DNA of 64,000 nt, from the NCBI GenBank assembly GCA_902806595.1, contig CADCXC010000035.1:434001-498000 (forward strand). The letters run 5' to 3'. The position numbers and the translations under genes are program-made. How positions within the stretch are numbered: the first letter of the stretch is position 1; every line of letters starts with the position of its first letter. This DNA comes from Pyrenopolyporus hunteri (lineage: Eukaryota; Ascomycota; Sordariomycetes; Xylariales; Hypoxylaceae). The notes below the pieces were generated by a model. The model was not told the origin of the DNA, ran no database searches, and saw only the letters and a list, made by a program, of their open reading frames with translations. Of the stretch, positions 19,112 through 29,493 are shown piece after piece.

Positions 19112-21250
19112 ATGGGCCTCTTCAAACATCGTCTTCTAGGCGTACTGGCGCTACTTGCGTCAACATGTTCCGTCCAAGGCGACAACAGCACAAACCGATG
19201 GTGGCACGAGCCGTTCGGCATGTTCCAGACTAACTTACGGGACATCGACTATAACATGGACACCAACGCCACGGCCGACTACATCGTGCGTCACGGAGCC
19301 GTAGCCTGGCTTCAAAGTGTGGGCGGCATCCTCGCCCAATACCCAACCGATCTTGATTTCCACACGCGGAACCCGTACCTAACTAAACGTCCGGGAGGCG
19401 ACGTCGTCCGGGACACAATAAACGCCGCCCGGCCCCGGGGTCTCCGCGTGCTTGGCAGGATGGACTTCTCCAAGGTCCAGAAGCCCGTCGCCGAGGCTCA
19501 TCCAGAGTGGCTGTATATTTCCCCCAAGGGCGAATGGCAGACCCACAGCCACGATGTGGTCTCCGTCTGCCCCTCGGGCGGGTGGTACCAGGAGCGCGTT
19601 TTCGACATTATGGGCGAGGTCATGGACCGCTACGAGCTCGACGGCTTCTTCGTCAACTGGGCTAGCTTTAATGAGCGTGATTACTCACGCGTCTACCACG
19701 GAGTCTGCCACTGCGACAGCTGCAAGGCCCGCTGGGCCGACTACCCGGGCGCCAACGGCAAGGAGCTGCCTGTCGGGCCCGAGAGCGACAACTACGCCGA
19801 GTGGAAGATATTCAGCGACGGCATCATTCAGGAGTGGGCCGACAAGGTGCAGAAGTTCATCGCCGAGCGCAATCCCAACGCGGGCTTCATCAGCTCCGGG
19901 AACTCTGGCGACCTCAAGTTCTACGAAGCCAATAACGCCATCGACCGCGACATCTGGCACCACGCCACGTCCGAGACGACCAGCAAGTACATGTCGCACC
20001 GCCCGGACGTGCCAATCCTCATCAACTCAGCCTCCTTCATCGACCACGCCTACCGCCTCACCGCCGAGGAGAGCCAGCACTACGGCCAGTACCACCTGCA
20101 GGCCATCTCCCGGGGCGCCAACCCGTCCACTTATATCGTCGGCACTCCGGACAAGCTGCCCTTCCCCAACCTCAAGATCGCCAGCGAAATAGTGAACTTC
20201 CACAAGAAGTGGAAGGACGTCTACGCCGGCTTCCAGCCGGTAGCAAAGGCGGGACTCGTCCTGCCGCAGGCATCGCAGATGAACGAGACGCGCTACGCCG
20301 AGGCGCTGTCCGAGTACAAGGGGCTGTACAAGTCGCTGATGGAGCTACACATACCCTTCGACGTCATCGCGCAGGAGAACATCAAAGCGACGGCGCAAAA
20401 CGGCGGCCTAGAGCGGTACGAAGTCGTAATGCTACCCAACCTCGGCCAGCTGCGTGACGCCGACGCCGAGATCCTAGACGAGTGGGTGGCGGAGGGCGGG
20501 ATCCTCATCGCCAGCGGGGCCGTGGGGGTGGCGGGCGGCGACGGCAACGGCAACGGGACGCTGCAGCTGAAGTCGGCGCCGGCGACGCGGCAGCGCGAGT
20601 TCCGCGTGGGCGACCAGCTGTGGTCGACGTACATGGCGCCGGAGCAGGACCGCACGGCGGAGGACTTCTACACGTTCCCGCTGATCCCGCTGCTGGGGTC
20701 GTACGGGCTGTACGAGTGGAAGGCCGGCTCGCGCGGCCGGTACAAGCAGCTCGGCTTCGCGCCCTTCGCGCCCATGGAGTACGTCGCGGGCAACCGGCAG
20801 ATCGACGAGCGCGGCGCGGGCTTCGGCCCGTACGGCAACGGCACGGGCGTGCTGGTGTCGTTCCCCGTCGGCTACGGGTACCGCGAGATGGGGCTGAGTC
20901 AGTTCCGCGACTTCTTCGAGCTGGTGCTGGACGAGGCTGGCGTGAAGCGGCAGTTTGAGTTTGACCTTGCGCCCCAAGTGGAGGTGACGGTCCATGTGAA
21001 TGCAAAGGGGCAGACGGTGTTACACTTGCTCAACCTGTCGGGCATCAGATACCAGAATTTTGGTGCTTACCTACCCATTCCTGAGGGGTCGGTGAAAATT
21101 GCTGGTGCCGGTTGTAGTATTAAAGCTCGTTCGCTGGTCCGCGACGCGGCGCTCGAGGTTACGGATGGGAAGATCAAGCTTCCGGCGCTGGATCTATTTG
21201 ATGTCATCGTCATTGAAGGCGTTGGACTAAAGCCACGAAGGAGAAGATGA
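19112..21250 (+). CDS. Secreted glycoside-hydrolase-like protein (GHL6/GH42-like architecture), 712 aa
   Basis: Intronless; ATG at 19112 in a strong context (CACCATGG), stop TGA at 21248-21250. The frame extends upstream only through a GTG. Residues 1-23 are a signal peptide ending SVQG. The next approximately 370 residues look like a (beta/alpha)8 barrel of the hypothetical glycosyl-hydrolase class. Features include the start WWHEPFGMFQTNLRDIDYN, LGRMDFSK, HDVVSVCPSGGWYQ, ELDGFFVNWASFN (candidate active-site strand) and a CHCDSC cluster (about 199-204), comparable to cysteine clusters in GH42-like proteins. A second domain from about 400 contains VVMLPNLGQLRDADAEI and GGILIASGAVG, as in the glutamine-amidotransferase-like 'trimerisation' domain of GH42 enzymes. 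Substrate unknown; the family call rests on architecture only. The lack of introns, unlike its neighbours, would fit acquisition from bacteria but does not prove it. Confidence 0.75.
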   Translation: MGLFKHRLLGVLALLASTCSVQGDNSTNRWWHEPFGMFQTNLRDIDYNMDTNATADYIVRHGAVAWLQSVGGILAQYPTDLDFHTRNPYLTKRPGGDVVRDTINAARPRGLRVLGRMDFSKVQKPVAEAHPEWLYISPKGEWQTHSHDVVSVCPSGGWYQERVFDIMGEVMDRYELDGFFVNWASFNERDYSRVYHGVCHCDSCKARWADYPGANGKELPVGPESDNYAEWKIFSDGIIQEWADKVQKFIAERNPNAGFISSGNSGDLKFYEANNAIDRDIWHHATSETTSKYMSHRPDVPILINSASFIDHAYRLTAEESQHYGQYHLQAISRGANPSTYIVGTPDKLPFPNLKIASEIVNFHKKWKDVYAGFQPVAKAGLVLPQASQMNETRYAEALSEYKGLYKSLMELHIPFDVIAQENIKATAQNGGLERYEVVMLPNLGQLRDADAEILDEWVAEGGILIASGAVGVAGGDGNGNGTLQLKSAPATRQREFRVGDQLWSTYMAPEQDRTAEDFYTFPLIPLLGSYGLYEWKAGSRGRYKQLGFAPFAPMEYVAGNRQIDERGAGFGPYGNGTGVLVSFPVGYGYREMGLSQFRDFFELVLDEAGVKRQFEFDLAPQVEVTVHVNAKGQTVLHLLNLSGIRYQNFGAYLPIPEGSVKIAGAGCSIKARSLVRDAALEVTDGKIKLPALDLFDVIVIEGVGLKPRRRR

Positions 21251-22105
21251 GGTTAGGTCGAATCGTGGAGTTTTGGCTGCGTAATACAGTTGCAAAAGGA
21301 ACTTAATATTAACTTAATATGATACCAGCTGACTACGCTAGGTTCTCTTCCATCATTGAAGTGTCTAGCAATCTAGTTTAGTCAAAACAGGGCTATTTAA
21401 ATATTAATGACTTATTGTCGCCTGTAATAAATATGTAGTGCTATACTTGACGTCAAGAACCCCGAGTGCTGTGACTTATTTGGCAATTGTCCTAGCCATC
21501 TAGGAAGTAGATGTTGAGCAAGTCCCCCGGCCCCATTCCTAGACGGCGAAGGAGTAGCAAGTAGGAGGTAGAAGTTGCTACTACATAGCTATCAAAAATA
21601 GTGATGATCTGGCGTTGGCTGTTTTACACGGTTCGTGAGTTTTGGCGGGCCAAGCTTTGCTGAGACCACTCCTCCCCTGGAGTCGGCTCGTGTTCTTCGG
21701 TCTGCGAACGTGTCGTCACCACTTCGTTATTTAAGCCTTAATCATAGAGCCCTGTGGAAAGTTCATGCTGAATTTAGTAAAGCAGGAGAACCCGTATCTA
21801 TCAAATCCAATGGCGTCATAGGTCTCTCTACGTCGTTTTAAGCATTGACCGTAGTTACGGGATTGACACACTAGCATCACAATGATGGTTTAGAATTACC
21901 AGATACAGCAAGTTGAGACTAATAATACTAGTGGTTACGTTTGTATTTGCTATATACTGCCTTTGTATATGTGCTGAGTGCATGGAGTTAGGCTGGGATA
22001 CGGGTTGAGTATGTTCTTTTGGATTCGAACACACGTATTAATCTAAGACGGGATTCTGTACTCTCAACTCTTATCCATAGCAACCCGCCATACCTTCGCC
22101 TCACT
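21251..22105. other. Intergenic region between convergent genes
   Basis: AT-richer spacer with no supported gene; a 68-codon frame at 21635-21841 has no recognisable features. Confidence 0.45.
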
Positions 22106-22661
22106 CTAGTGAATCAAGTCGCATTGGGGGTAATAGTCAATCGTCGTAGAGCATCCGTCGGCGAAATACTTGTGCCCGCAATGATGACAACCTCTCTCCC
22201 GAATTTCCTGGTAATCCCACCACATCTGGTTACCGGACCGAGTGCAGTATCGATGCCCTATTATGAGGATGGCGCAGCCGAAGTCGCTGGCTAAGCCATG
22301 GCAGACTCCTACGTGCGGTGCGCTGCTTCTGTAGGGAAGTGTAAGTAGACAGCATTAGAGACAATGCGTAAGGATGTTGGCCGAACAGAACGTACCCTTG
22401 TGCGCCGTAGTTGATATCATCATTTCGGATTAATTTGCTGTTCACGGCTATGTCGCAAGCCTGTACTTTCAGTGTCCTGCACATCGTGCTTCCGTGGCAG
22501 TCGTAGATACCTTCGCCGGGAGGCCCCGAGTATGCGGCGGTTTGGTTCTCGTAGGAAGTCCCGGTAGGATTCTGGGGAGTTGTAGTAACGTTCAGCGCGC
22601 TTGCGAACGCTAATAGACTCACAATGCCCAAAAACATATTGGCGGTATTGAAACTTCGCAT
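22106..22661 (-). CDS. Small secreted cysteine-rich protein, KP4-like fold, 162 aa
   Basis: Reverse strand, two exons: 22661-22396 and 22328-22106, with a phase-2 intron 22329-22395 (GTACGT ... CTACAG). Stop is TAG at 22108-22106. A hydrophobic signal peptide (about 1-22, ending FASALN) precedes a Thr/Ser-rich linker. The mature domain has ten cysteines at about residues 55, 61, 69, 98, 107, 117, 136, 139, 148 and 158. The spacing, the GIYDCHGSTMC start and a late GCHHCG motif resemble KP4-like killer-toxin domain proteins, which occur in many ascomycete genomes and are linked to calcium-channel interference and antagonism. No break, frameshift or stop is seen. The similarity is by cysteine pattern only; another effector family with the same spacing is possible. 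Its role (antifungal, plant-directed or developmental) cannot be read from sequence. Confidence 0.65.
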
Positions 22662-23008
22662 TTTGAAGTGATAATAGTGACGATAATATACGCCTTATTC
22701 ATTAAATCTCAAGAAGTTTTGGGAAGTGGAAGATCGTGGCTCTGGGATCCGGCGTCCCTTTTATTATATAAGGCTCTTCCACGTTTAGATTCATGCGCTT
22801 AGACAGGTTCGCAATTGCTTCTAGGAAGGTTAGGGTGAGGGAAAGGGGGAACGAAGAAAGCATATTCGAGGATTCTATTTTGACTGGTACCTACTAGATT
22901 GAGTTTCGCACTTGAAGAGCCGAATGCTTCGCATTGCCCAGTTTATAGTATAGGTAATATATATCGCTGGTCTCCCCTTGGGTATAGCAAGCAGGATCTG
23001 AGGCTGCC
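22662..23008. other. Intergenic region
   Basis: Short spacer: promoter of the cysteine-rich secreted protein gene and 3' flank of the FAD monooxygenase gene. No other element recognised. Confidence 0.5.
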
Positions 23009-24435
23009 TCAAGAAGCCCTTCCAAGTCGGCTCACCCACTCCTTCCAAACTGCACCAATATCATGCTGGTAAATCCAGGACATATCCTTTCCACCATCTG
23101 TAATAATCTTGTTTCTAACCCGTTCATCAAATGTCGGGTTTCCCAACTCCTTCAACTTAGCGGCACGTCTATCGGCTTCGGAAGCAAGGTGTGCATACAT
23201 TCGAGAGTAGTACGGTAGCCGAATGGCGTCAAACAGCGGCAGAGCTTTGCTGGTGTCATTCTTCCAATACGAAAGAGCCTGCGCTAGGATCCAACCGTCC
23301 TCCATCGCAAACCCCGCTCCTGATCCGAACGCACCGGACAGCGCGTGAGACGAGTCCCCGACGAGAACGACTTTGTTATTCCAAGCCGTAAGTTGGGTCA
23401 GCTCGGGCCCAGCAAATGCAGCAAACTCACGCCACCCACCAGGAGGCACTCGGGCGAGCGCTTCCCTGATCTCTGGGATATATTCCTATATTCCGTTAGC
23501 CAAGAGCGATCGGGGGATGATCGTAAAAGGGGGGGATACCGTAAAATGTGACTCTACAAAAGCATTATCAACCGGGACGCCCCAGCTTTTCTTATTTGCA
23601 CTATGAATTGCCGGATCTTGCCACGCTCGAGAAGCTATCTCCCACAGCCCCTCCCCAACGGGAGAGAAATAGACGTGCGTAGTCGGGGTATGCCACCAAC
23701 CAGTGATCTCGAAGCGGGGGTCTAGGTCTTTCACAGTGTCCCAGGGTAAGAGAGTCCTCCATATTGTAGTGCCGGTGAACTTTATTTCGTAGCCGGGCCA
23801 CGCTGTATCTCGGACTACCTGTTTTGCATCGAAGTCTGAGCGACTCTTATTTCTAGGTAAAATGCCGGAGGGTGTCTTACCGATCTGATCCCGTCGGCAC
23901 CAACTACCAAATCGGCCGTCACGACACTGCCATCCTCGAAATGCAATTCAACTCCTTGATCCCCCTGATCAACCGTGCGTACCAGCCTCTTAGAGAGCTG
24001 TATTACGTCAGGCTTTACGTGGGCTAAGAGCGCTGACTGTAGCTTTGTCCGCTGGGTACGAATTGGAGGCCGCTTAACTCCATCCATTGACTTTTCACGA
24101 CGGTCGAGCTCTTCCCCGGAACGCCCATTCCTTAAAATATTTAGCAACAGTACTTATTTAAATATTAGACATTAAACATTAACCCACATATTTAAAACCG
24201 TCCATGTCGGATGGCCGCTAGTCAACGTATCGGCGACGCCGAGCAATTCCAACACGTTCCATGTATTCGCACTTATACTTATACCAGCGCCTACTTCCCG
24301 CAATACACTAGCCTGCTCGTAAATGGTTACTGCGACGTTGGGAATTTTAGAGAGTGCGATGGCGGTTGCAAGTCCGCCGGGACCGCCGCCAATAATGGCC
24401 ACACGTAGATGACGAGGAGGGGAGTCTACGGTCAT
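23009..24435 (-). CDS. FAD-dependent monooxygenase, salicylate-hydroxylase-like, 417 aa
   Basis: Reverse strand, four exons: 24435-24188, 24130-23881, 23818-23540 and 23485-23009. Introns are 57, 62 and 54 nt. The first uses an unusual GTGGGT donor inside a very AT-rich stretch and is the least certain. Stop is TGA. The PHBH-fold markers are all present: the dinucleotide motif IIGGGPGGLATA (residues 14-25), the acidic end of beta-2 at YEQAS, the DG motif GADGIRS (160-166) and the GD motif LVGDSSHALSG (about 300-310). NGRSGEELDRRE follows the first splice. Such enzymes hydroxylate or oxidatively decarboxylate aromatic acids with NAD(P)H and O2. The exact substrate is unknown; relatives act on salicylate or on secondary-metabolite intermediates. 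No signal peptide, so probably cytosolic. Confidence 0.88.
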
Positions 24436-25722
24436 TGCGGGAACGGATCACCACCTGAACCTCCTACATTCTTTCTCATAAGATTAATAAGTCGGGTAGC
24501 CGGTTACTATATAGAACCAACCTATCCTGGTTATGAGGTGGGAAATACTTGTGAACTCTTACAAAGCTATCTAACGTCAACCATCACGTGAATGACGTGC
24601 GACCGACTTACTCCTCGTCTGGATCTTGCTGATAAGGCCGGGTTTGTCTAGTGGCATCATGGACGTACGACTCTGCAGGTAGCCAAACAGTTTGAGGAGA
24701 GAAATTCCCAAGGTTGGATACTCACATGCTTAGAAACTATTCGGTCCTTGCCGGTTTATAAGTCGAGAGTATTACCCCTTATCTCAATACATATAATGGA
24801 TTAAGAATTGAGCTTAACTGTTAAATCCCACCCTATCTTTGAGAACTAAGGTGATTGGTCCCTAGTGTCGGAATTATCTTGGTCCTTATGGGGGCCGATC
24901 CTCGGCATAGGCAACCTACAATCGCAGTACCTAAGGAGAGGGACATCGAGACCTATTCTCATTGCGCAAACCGATATCTAGATACTTGAAAATTCCGCGG
25001 TTACGACGAAATCCAACAAAAGGCTCATTACCTAGGTAGGGCGTTTGATAATAGAATCGACTCGATTAATACCTTCAATACTGTGTTAGTTTTAGCGACG
25101 ACTACGCCTCACCGCAGGACTCTAATCGGATTTAAGCCATCAAGAGTGTTAGCCGGACTAAGTAAAATGAAAACACATAATTCAGGAGATATTTTGACAC
25201 TAATCAGTGACAATGTGGCGTCTTATCTTAAGAATTGGGTTAAATAGTTAAAATGCAAATATTAGAGGGAGAATGATGAAAATAATTAAGGATTAAGAAT
25301 TAAGAATTGTAAGGAGCGAAGTCGAGAATAGAAACGCCCCAGGTGATGGGGATGGCGTGCAGCCACATGGTCGGTCCCGGTCGCATGCACGACCCAGCTG
25401 ATATCTCAGATTTATAATATGGGTACGTGGTCCCCAGCGCGCGATTTGATTGGCTAAGCACCCTAAACCAATCTGCCGTATGGGGCGTCTAGCGGCTTTT
25501 AACCCTCCGTAGCGGCTGTATGTACCTGTGTACTCAGCTATGCAGCCGCTAACCTGGCGCTACGTATTAGCTTATCACCCATTTCGTATTATCCAGAGCC
25601 AAATTTCAGGGATTCCAGGGACTCGAGAAGCTCTTTTCAACATTTACACATACCCTAACTAAACTAACACCGGCCATGAGCGCGTCCCGACGTAGTTGTA
25701 TACGCGCCAGTGCTCGATCAAG
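24436..25722. other. Divergent intergenic region (FAD monooxygenase / NPP)
   Basis: About 1.3 kb, AT-rich at 24,800-25,330 and more balanced near 25,400-25,700. It must hold both promoters. No gene seen. Confidence 0.45.
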
Positions 25723-25741
25723 ATGCGTCTCCAACCCCTGA
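25676..25741 (+). promoter_or_regulatory. Upstream ORF overlapping the NPP start codon
   Basis: An ATG at 25676 in a good context (CGGCCATGA) opens a 21-codon frame that ends TGA at 25739-25741, past the main ATG at 25723 and in another frame. If the transcript starts upstream, ribosomes must leak past this ATG to make the enzyme, which would damp translation. Transcript start unknown. Confidence 0.4.
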
Positions 25742-28204
25742 ACACCGACGTCGAAAGGGATAAATCCTTCCTCTCTCCCGTCCACTACGATGACGATGTC
25801 ATATCGCTACACAGCCGAAGCGAGCAGGACACCGATAGCGAAGACGATGAACTGCTAGCCGCAGCGCGGAATAGCAGGGAGTTGCGCGCCCGCGACCGCA
25901 TGGTTTTGATGGAGGAGGAAGAATTAGACAAGTTGATCATCGATTCGCGGGCCCAGCGGGAGCGAGAAAGGAGAGGAAGCAGTCTCCAACGACGAGGGAG
26001 CAATATCGCACTGCCGAACCCTATACGCTTGTTGCGGAGTTATAACAAGACGCGACCGACGAGCGCGATAGACGACAACTCGAGTTCGGTCGAGGATCTG
26101 CACGACGACAAACGAAGGAGCAGGCGAATGCGACGCCAGCAAAAGAAGGATCGCTTGCTCAAGGAAGCTCGCGATGGCGAGGACGGGAAGCTCATGTTTG
26201 AGATGGAGCAAGGGGGTCTCAGGGACGGCAGCTCAACCGGCGACAGCAGCGACCGCGACGATAGCGACGAGCTCGATCGTAAACGATTAATCGAAGTATC
26301 CGACGCCAAGACGGCGAAGAAGAGAAAGTGGAAGAAATGGCTGCTCATACATGCTACCATCATAGTTGGCGTCGCTTTCATAGCCCTCATCATCTGGAAA
26401 CTCGCTCTGAGCAGGAAGGGAGTTTCTCCGCAGCTGGCCAGCAACGGTACAGCCCTGTTCTTACCGACCACCCTGATTATTAGTCTCGACGGGTTTCGAG
26501 CGGATTTCTTAACCCGGGGTCTGACGCCAAGACTAAATGCCTTCATCAAAGAGGGCGTGTCGCCGCTCTATATGACTCCCTCGTTCCCTTCCGTGACATT
26601 TCCTGTGAGTATTCTTCGTTAAACCCCTATCTGAGACAAGTTGACTCATGCGCTCACAGAACCACTATACGCTTGCGACCGGCTTATTCCCAGAAAGCCA
26701 TGGCGTGGTGGGCAACACTTTCTGGGATCCGGAGCTGCAGTCCGAATTCTACTATACGGATCCCAACCGCAGTCTTGATGCTAAATGGTGGGGTGGAGAA
26801 CCATTCTGGGTGACCGCTGAGGAGCAAGGTGTCCGAACCGCCGTCCACATGTGGCCGGGAAGCGAGGCACATGTTTTAGGCAAGGACCCGAGCTTTTTGG
26901 ACAAGTACAACGGAAAGGAGAAACTGCCCAGGAAAGTTGCCCGGATCCTCGAGTTTCTCGATAAGCCAGGATTGGAAACCCCAGATGCGGATCCCAAGGA
27001 TATAAGGCCGCAAATCATAGCAGCATATGTCCCCAACGTCGACGCAGACGGTCACCGATTCGGCCCCAACAGCACCGAGATCCGATCTACGATCAGCGAA
27101 GTTGATACAATGCTCGACCAGCTCTTCCATGGCCTAGAGCAAAGAAACCTCACCGGCATTGTCAACGTCATTATCGTCTCCGACCACGGGATGGCCACTA
27201 CCGATGTTAGCCGGATGATCCAAATCGAAGACCTAATAGATATAAGCAAAGTAGAGCACCTGGACGGGTGGCCCCTCGTCGGCATCCGGCCGAAGAATCC
27301 GGACGACCTGCAGACGCTGTACCAACAAGCCGCCGAAAAGGCCAAGTCGAACCCGAACTTCGACGTGTACCTGAGAGACAAGGACATGCCGGAGCGGTAT
27401 CATTTCAGCAACAACAAGCGCATCGCACCGCTCTGGATCATTCCGAAGACCGGCTGGGCGGTCGTCAAGCGCGAGGAATTCGATATTAAGGAAGCGAAAG
27501 CTAAGAATCTCGTCTACCATCCTAGAGGCCTACACGGCTACGACCACGAGCACCCCCTGATGCGGGCCATCTTCGTCGCCCGCGGACCGGCCTTCCCGCA
27601 CCAACCCCATAGTAAAGTGGAGGTCTTCCGTATGTGGCCCCTCCCCCCTTTTCTTTTCCCGCCGTCTTCCCCCCAAACCTCATATATAAACCCCTCCCTG
27701 TTACTTGTTTGAATCACGGCTCGGATGAATAGATGGATGAATGCATGCTAACTACCAATCCCCACAGAAAACATCAACGTCTACAACATCCTCTGCGACT
27801 CCGTCGGCATGAAATCCATGCCGAACAACGGCACCCTGCACCTCCCGCTCCAAGTCACCGGCCTCCACGATCCGGACGCTGTCCTCGAGGAGCCGGTTGA
27901 TCCCGTCCCCGCGGAGAGTACTAGGCCTGCTGCTGGTGCAGAGGTTGCTGCAAGTTCCAGTTCAAGTTCTGAGACTGCGGTGAAGCCGCCCCCGACGGCT
28001 GGAGTGGATCCGGTTGCTACTGCTACGCCGGACGAGCAGAGCCCGCCGGCTCAGGGTGGCAATGATGGGGAGAGCGAGGGTGAGAGCGAGGGCAAGGACG
28101 AAGGCAGCGGCTCGTCGTGGTGGCAGGATACGTGGGACTGGGTGAAGGATAAGTTCGACGGGTTAGTCGACGCGGTGAAAGGGGTAGGCCAGGGTTCCTC
28201 TTAG
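25723..28204 (+). CDS. Type II membrane nucleotide pyrophosphatase/phosphodiesterase (NPP family), 762 aa
   Basis: Three exons: 25723-26604, 26660-27629 and 27768-28204, with introns of 55 nt (phase 0) and 138 nt (phase 1, GCTAAC branch). A long charged cytosolic N-terminus is followed by one transmembrane helix (about 206-228, after RKWKKW). The phosphodiesterase domain comes next. Two-metal residues are recognisable: LDGFR (Asp 256), nucleophile TFPN (Thr 292), DADGH (Asp 422, His 426), SDHGM (Asp 469, His 470) and LHGYDHEH (His 586). NPPs cleave pyrophosphate or phosphodiester bonds of nucleotides outside the cell or in the vacuole; yeast Npp1/Npp2 serve phosphate scavenging. A fungal-specific tail follows: Ser/Pro/acidic repeats (GESEGESEGKDEG), then a Trp-rich amphipathic helix (SSWWQDTWDWVKDKF). 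The tail is unusual. Confidence 0.92.
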
Positions 28205-28434
28205 GGCGGTATACGCCTTCTCGGAGTTTGTCGTCTCTAGGTCTACGCGGGTCTTTTGTTGTTCAGTAGAGAGCATGTTGTGTTTATACATCCGCGTACT
28301 TATGCTGGTAGATACCTACTTATAAGGAGTTGGCGCCGCGGCGTTTCGTATTTTAATTTAAAACGTCGAATTTTATATATATAACAATGTCTACCTATAC
28401 AGACGAAAGTTGATATACCCCGTCAAAAACCCTC

Positions 28435-29493
28435 CTATTTCGAAACCCATCCCCATAAGCTCACTAATGTCTCTTTAGACTTCCTGAGCGTGAATCTCGC
28501 TAGTTCATGATGCCCCTTTTTGCTTTCTTCGGGAACTTCCATGTCCTCCTCGTGGAACTTCTTGTTACCCCGTCTCGCCAGTTCCAGGTACTCTTGTCGT
28601 TCGCTTTCACAGCCGCCGAATGCGCTAACATGGCCAGCGTATTTGAGGAGGAGGACGTTGAGCATGATTCGACACATCCTGCCGTTCCCATCTCCGAAAG
28701 GATGTATGCAGACGAGGCGATGGCAATACCGGTTTGCCATATCGAAAGGGTCGACGACCCTGCTCTCCTCCGCTGCGATCATGTCGTTGTGCAGATCGTT
28801 CGTGTAATCTGCCATGTATTGAGGCACCATCGAGGCGCGAATGAAGATAGACTTCTTCCTCATGTCTGCGCCATGTCGCGCAGCGACTTCCCAAGTCCTA
28901 TACTCGCCAGGCTTCCCAGCGTCTTCGCCCAGGACCTTGCCAGCACATAGTCTCCTGTGTACTTCTTTGAGGAAGTCTTCCGTGATGGGTTTGCTGTCGA
29001 GGACGACGTGGTCAATCGCATAGTTCAAAGCTTTGGCGTGGTTGATAATCTCCTGCCGACTTCGCTTGACGTCTTCGGCAGAATCCGGTCGTCCCAACGC
29101 AATCAACGCAGCTCTCGCCTCTTCGTATTCCGGGCTTCGTGGCTCGACTTCCGCGTTGACTTCTTCGCCTCGGAAGATTTGTCGGCATAGTTTCTCTGTG
29201 ACGTTATAGTCCGAGCCGGTGACCTCAATGAAATTCGATCCGTAAACAAGTCCGACCAGATCATCTTCAACCTTGGCCCAAATTTCGGCAGTTGCCCCGC
29301 CAGATCGAGCAGACTTATTCTTCACTGCTTGGATAATCGTCGCCGGATCGGCGGGGAAACATTGCTTGCTTGCTTCTTCACCGAGATATTGTGAAATGCG
29401 TACGGTAAGGTCCACGGGTTCCCTAGAGTTACCTCGAATGCTCAGCCATTTTGGCCAGCCTTTGCTCATTGATGCCTTGAGTTCAGAGGTCAT
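28435..29493 (-). CDS. Fic-domain protein with N-terminal inhibitory-type motif, 352 aa
   Basis: Intronless on the reverse strand; stop TAG at 28437-28435. The frame is open up to 29562 only by a TTG, so the ATG at 29493 (MTSELKASMS) is taken; ATG at 29466 is an alternative. The canonical Fic loop HPFGDGNGR is at residues 264-272, and all residues needed for catalysis are present. An upstream SNFIE (86-90) matches the core of the S/T-x-x-x-E inhibitory helix of class II Fic proteins, although the following Gly/Asn is Val here. Fic enzymes transfer AMP or other nucleotides to protein hydroxyls and can reverse it; the target is unknown. No signal peptide or membrane segment, so cytosolic or nuclear. 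It converges with the NPP gene. Confidence 0.88.
   Translation of the reverse strand: MTSELKASMSKGWPKWLSIRGNSREPVDLTVRISQYLGEEASKQCFPADPATIIQAVKNKSARSGGATAEIWAKVEDDLVGLVYGSNFIEVTGSDYNVTEKLCRQIFRGEEVNAEVEPRSPEYEEARAALIALGRPDSAEDVKRSRQEIINHAKALNYAIDHVVLDSKPITEDFLKEVHRRLCAGKVLGEDAGKPGEYRTWEVAARHGADMRKKSIFIRASMVPQYMADYTNDLHNDMIAAEESRVVDPFDMANRYCHRLVCIHPFGDGNGRMCRIMLNVLLLKYAGHVSAFGGCESERQEYLELARRGNKKFHEEDMEVPEESKKGHHELARFTLRKSKETLVSLWGWVSK

Noticed and set aside
22010..22060. tRNA T-loop-like GTTCGAATCC on the reverse strand
   Set aside because: The flanking bases cannot form the 5-bp T stem or an acceptor stem, and the region is the 3' flank of another gene.
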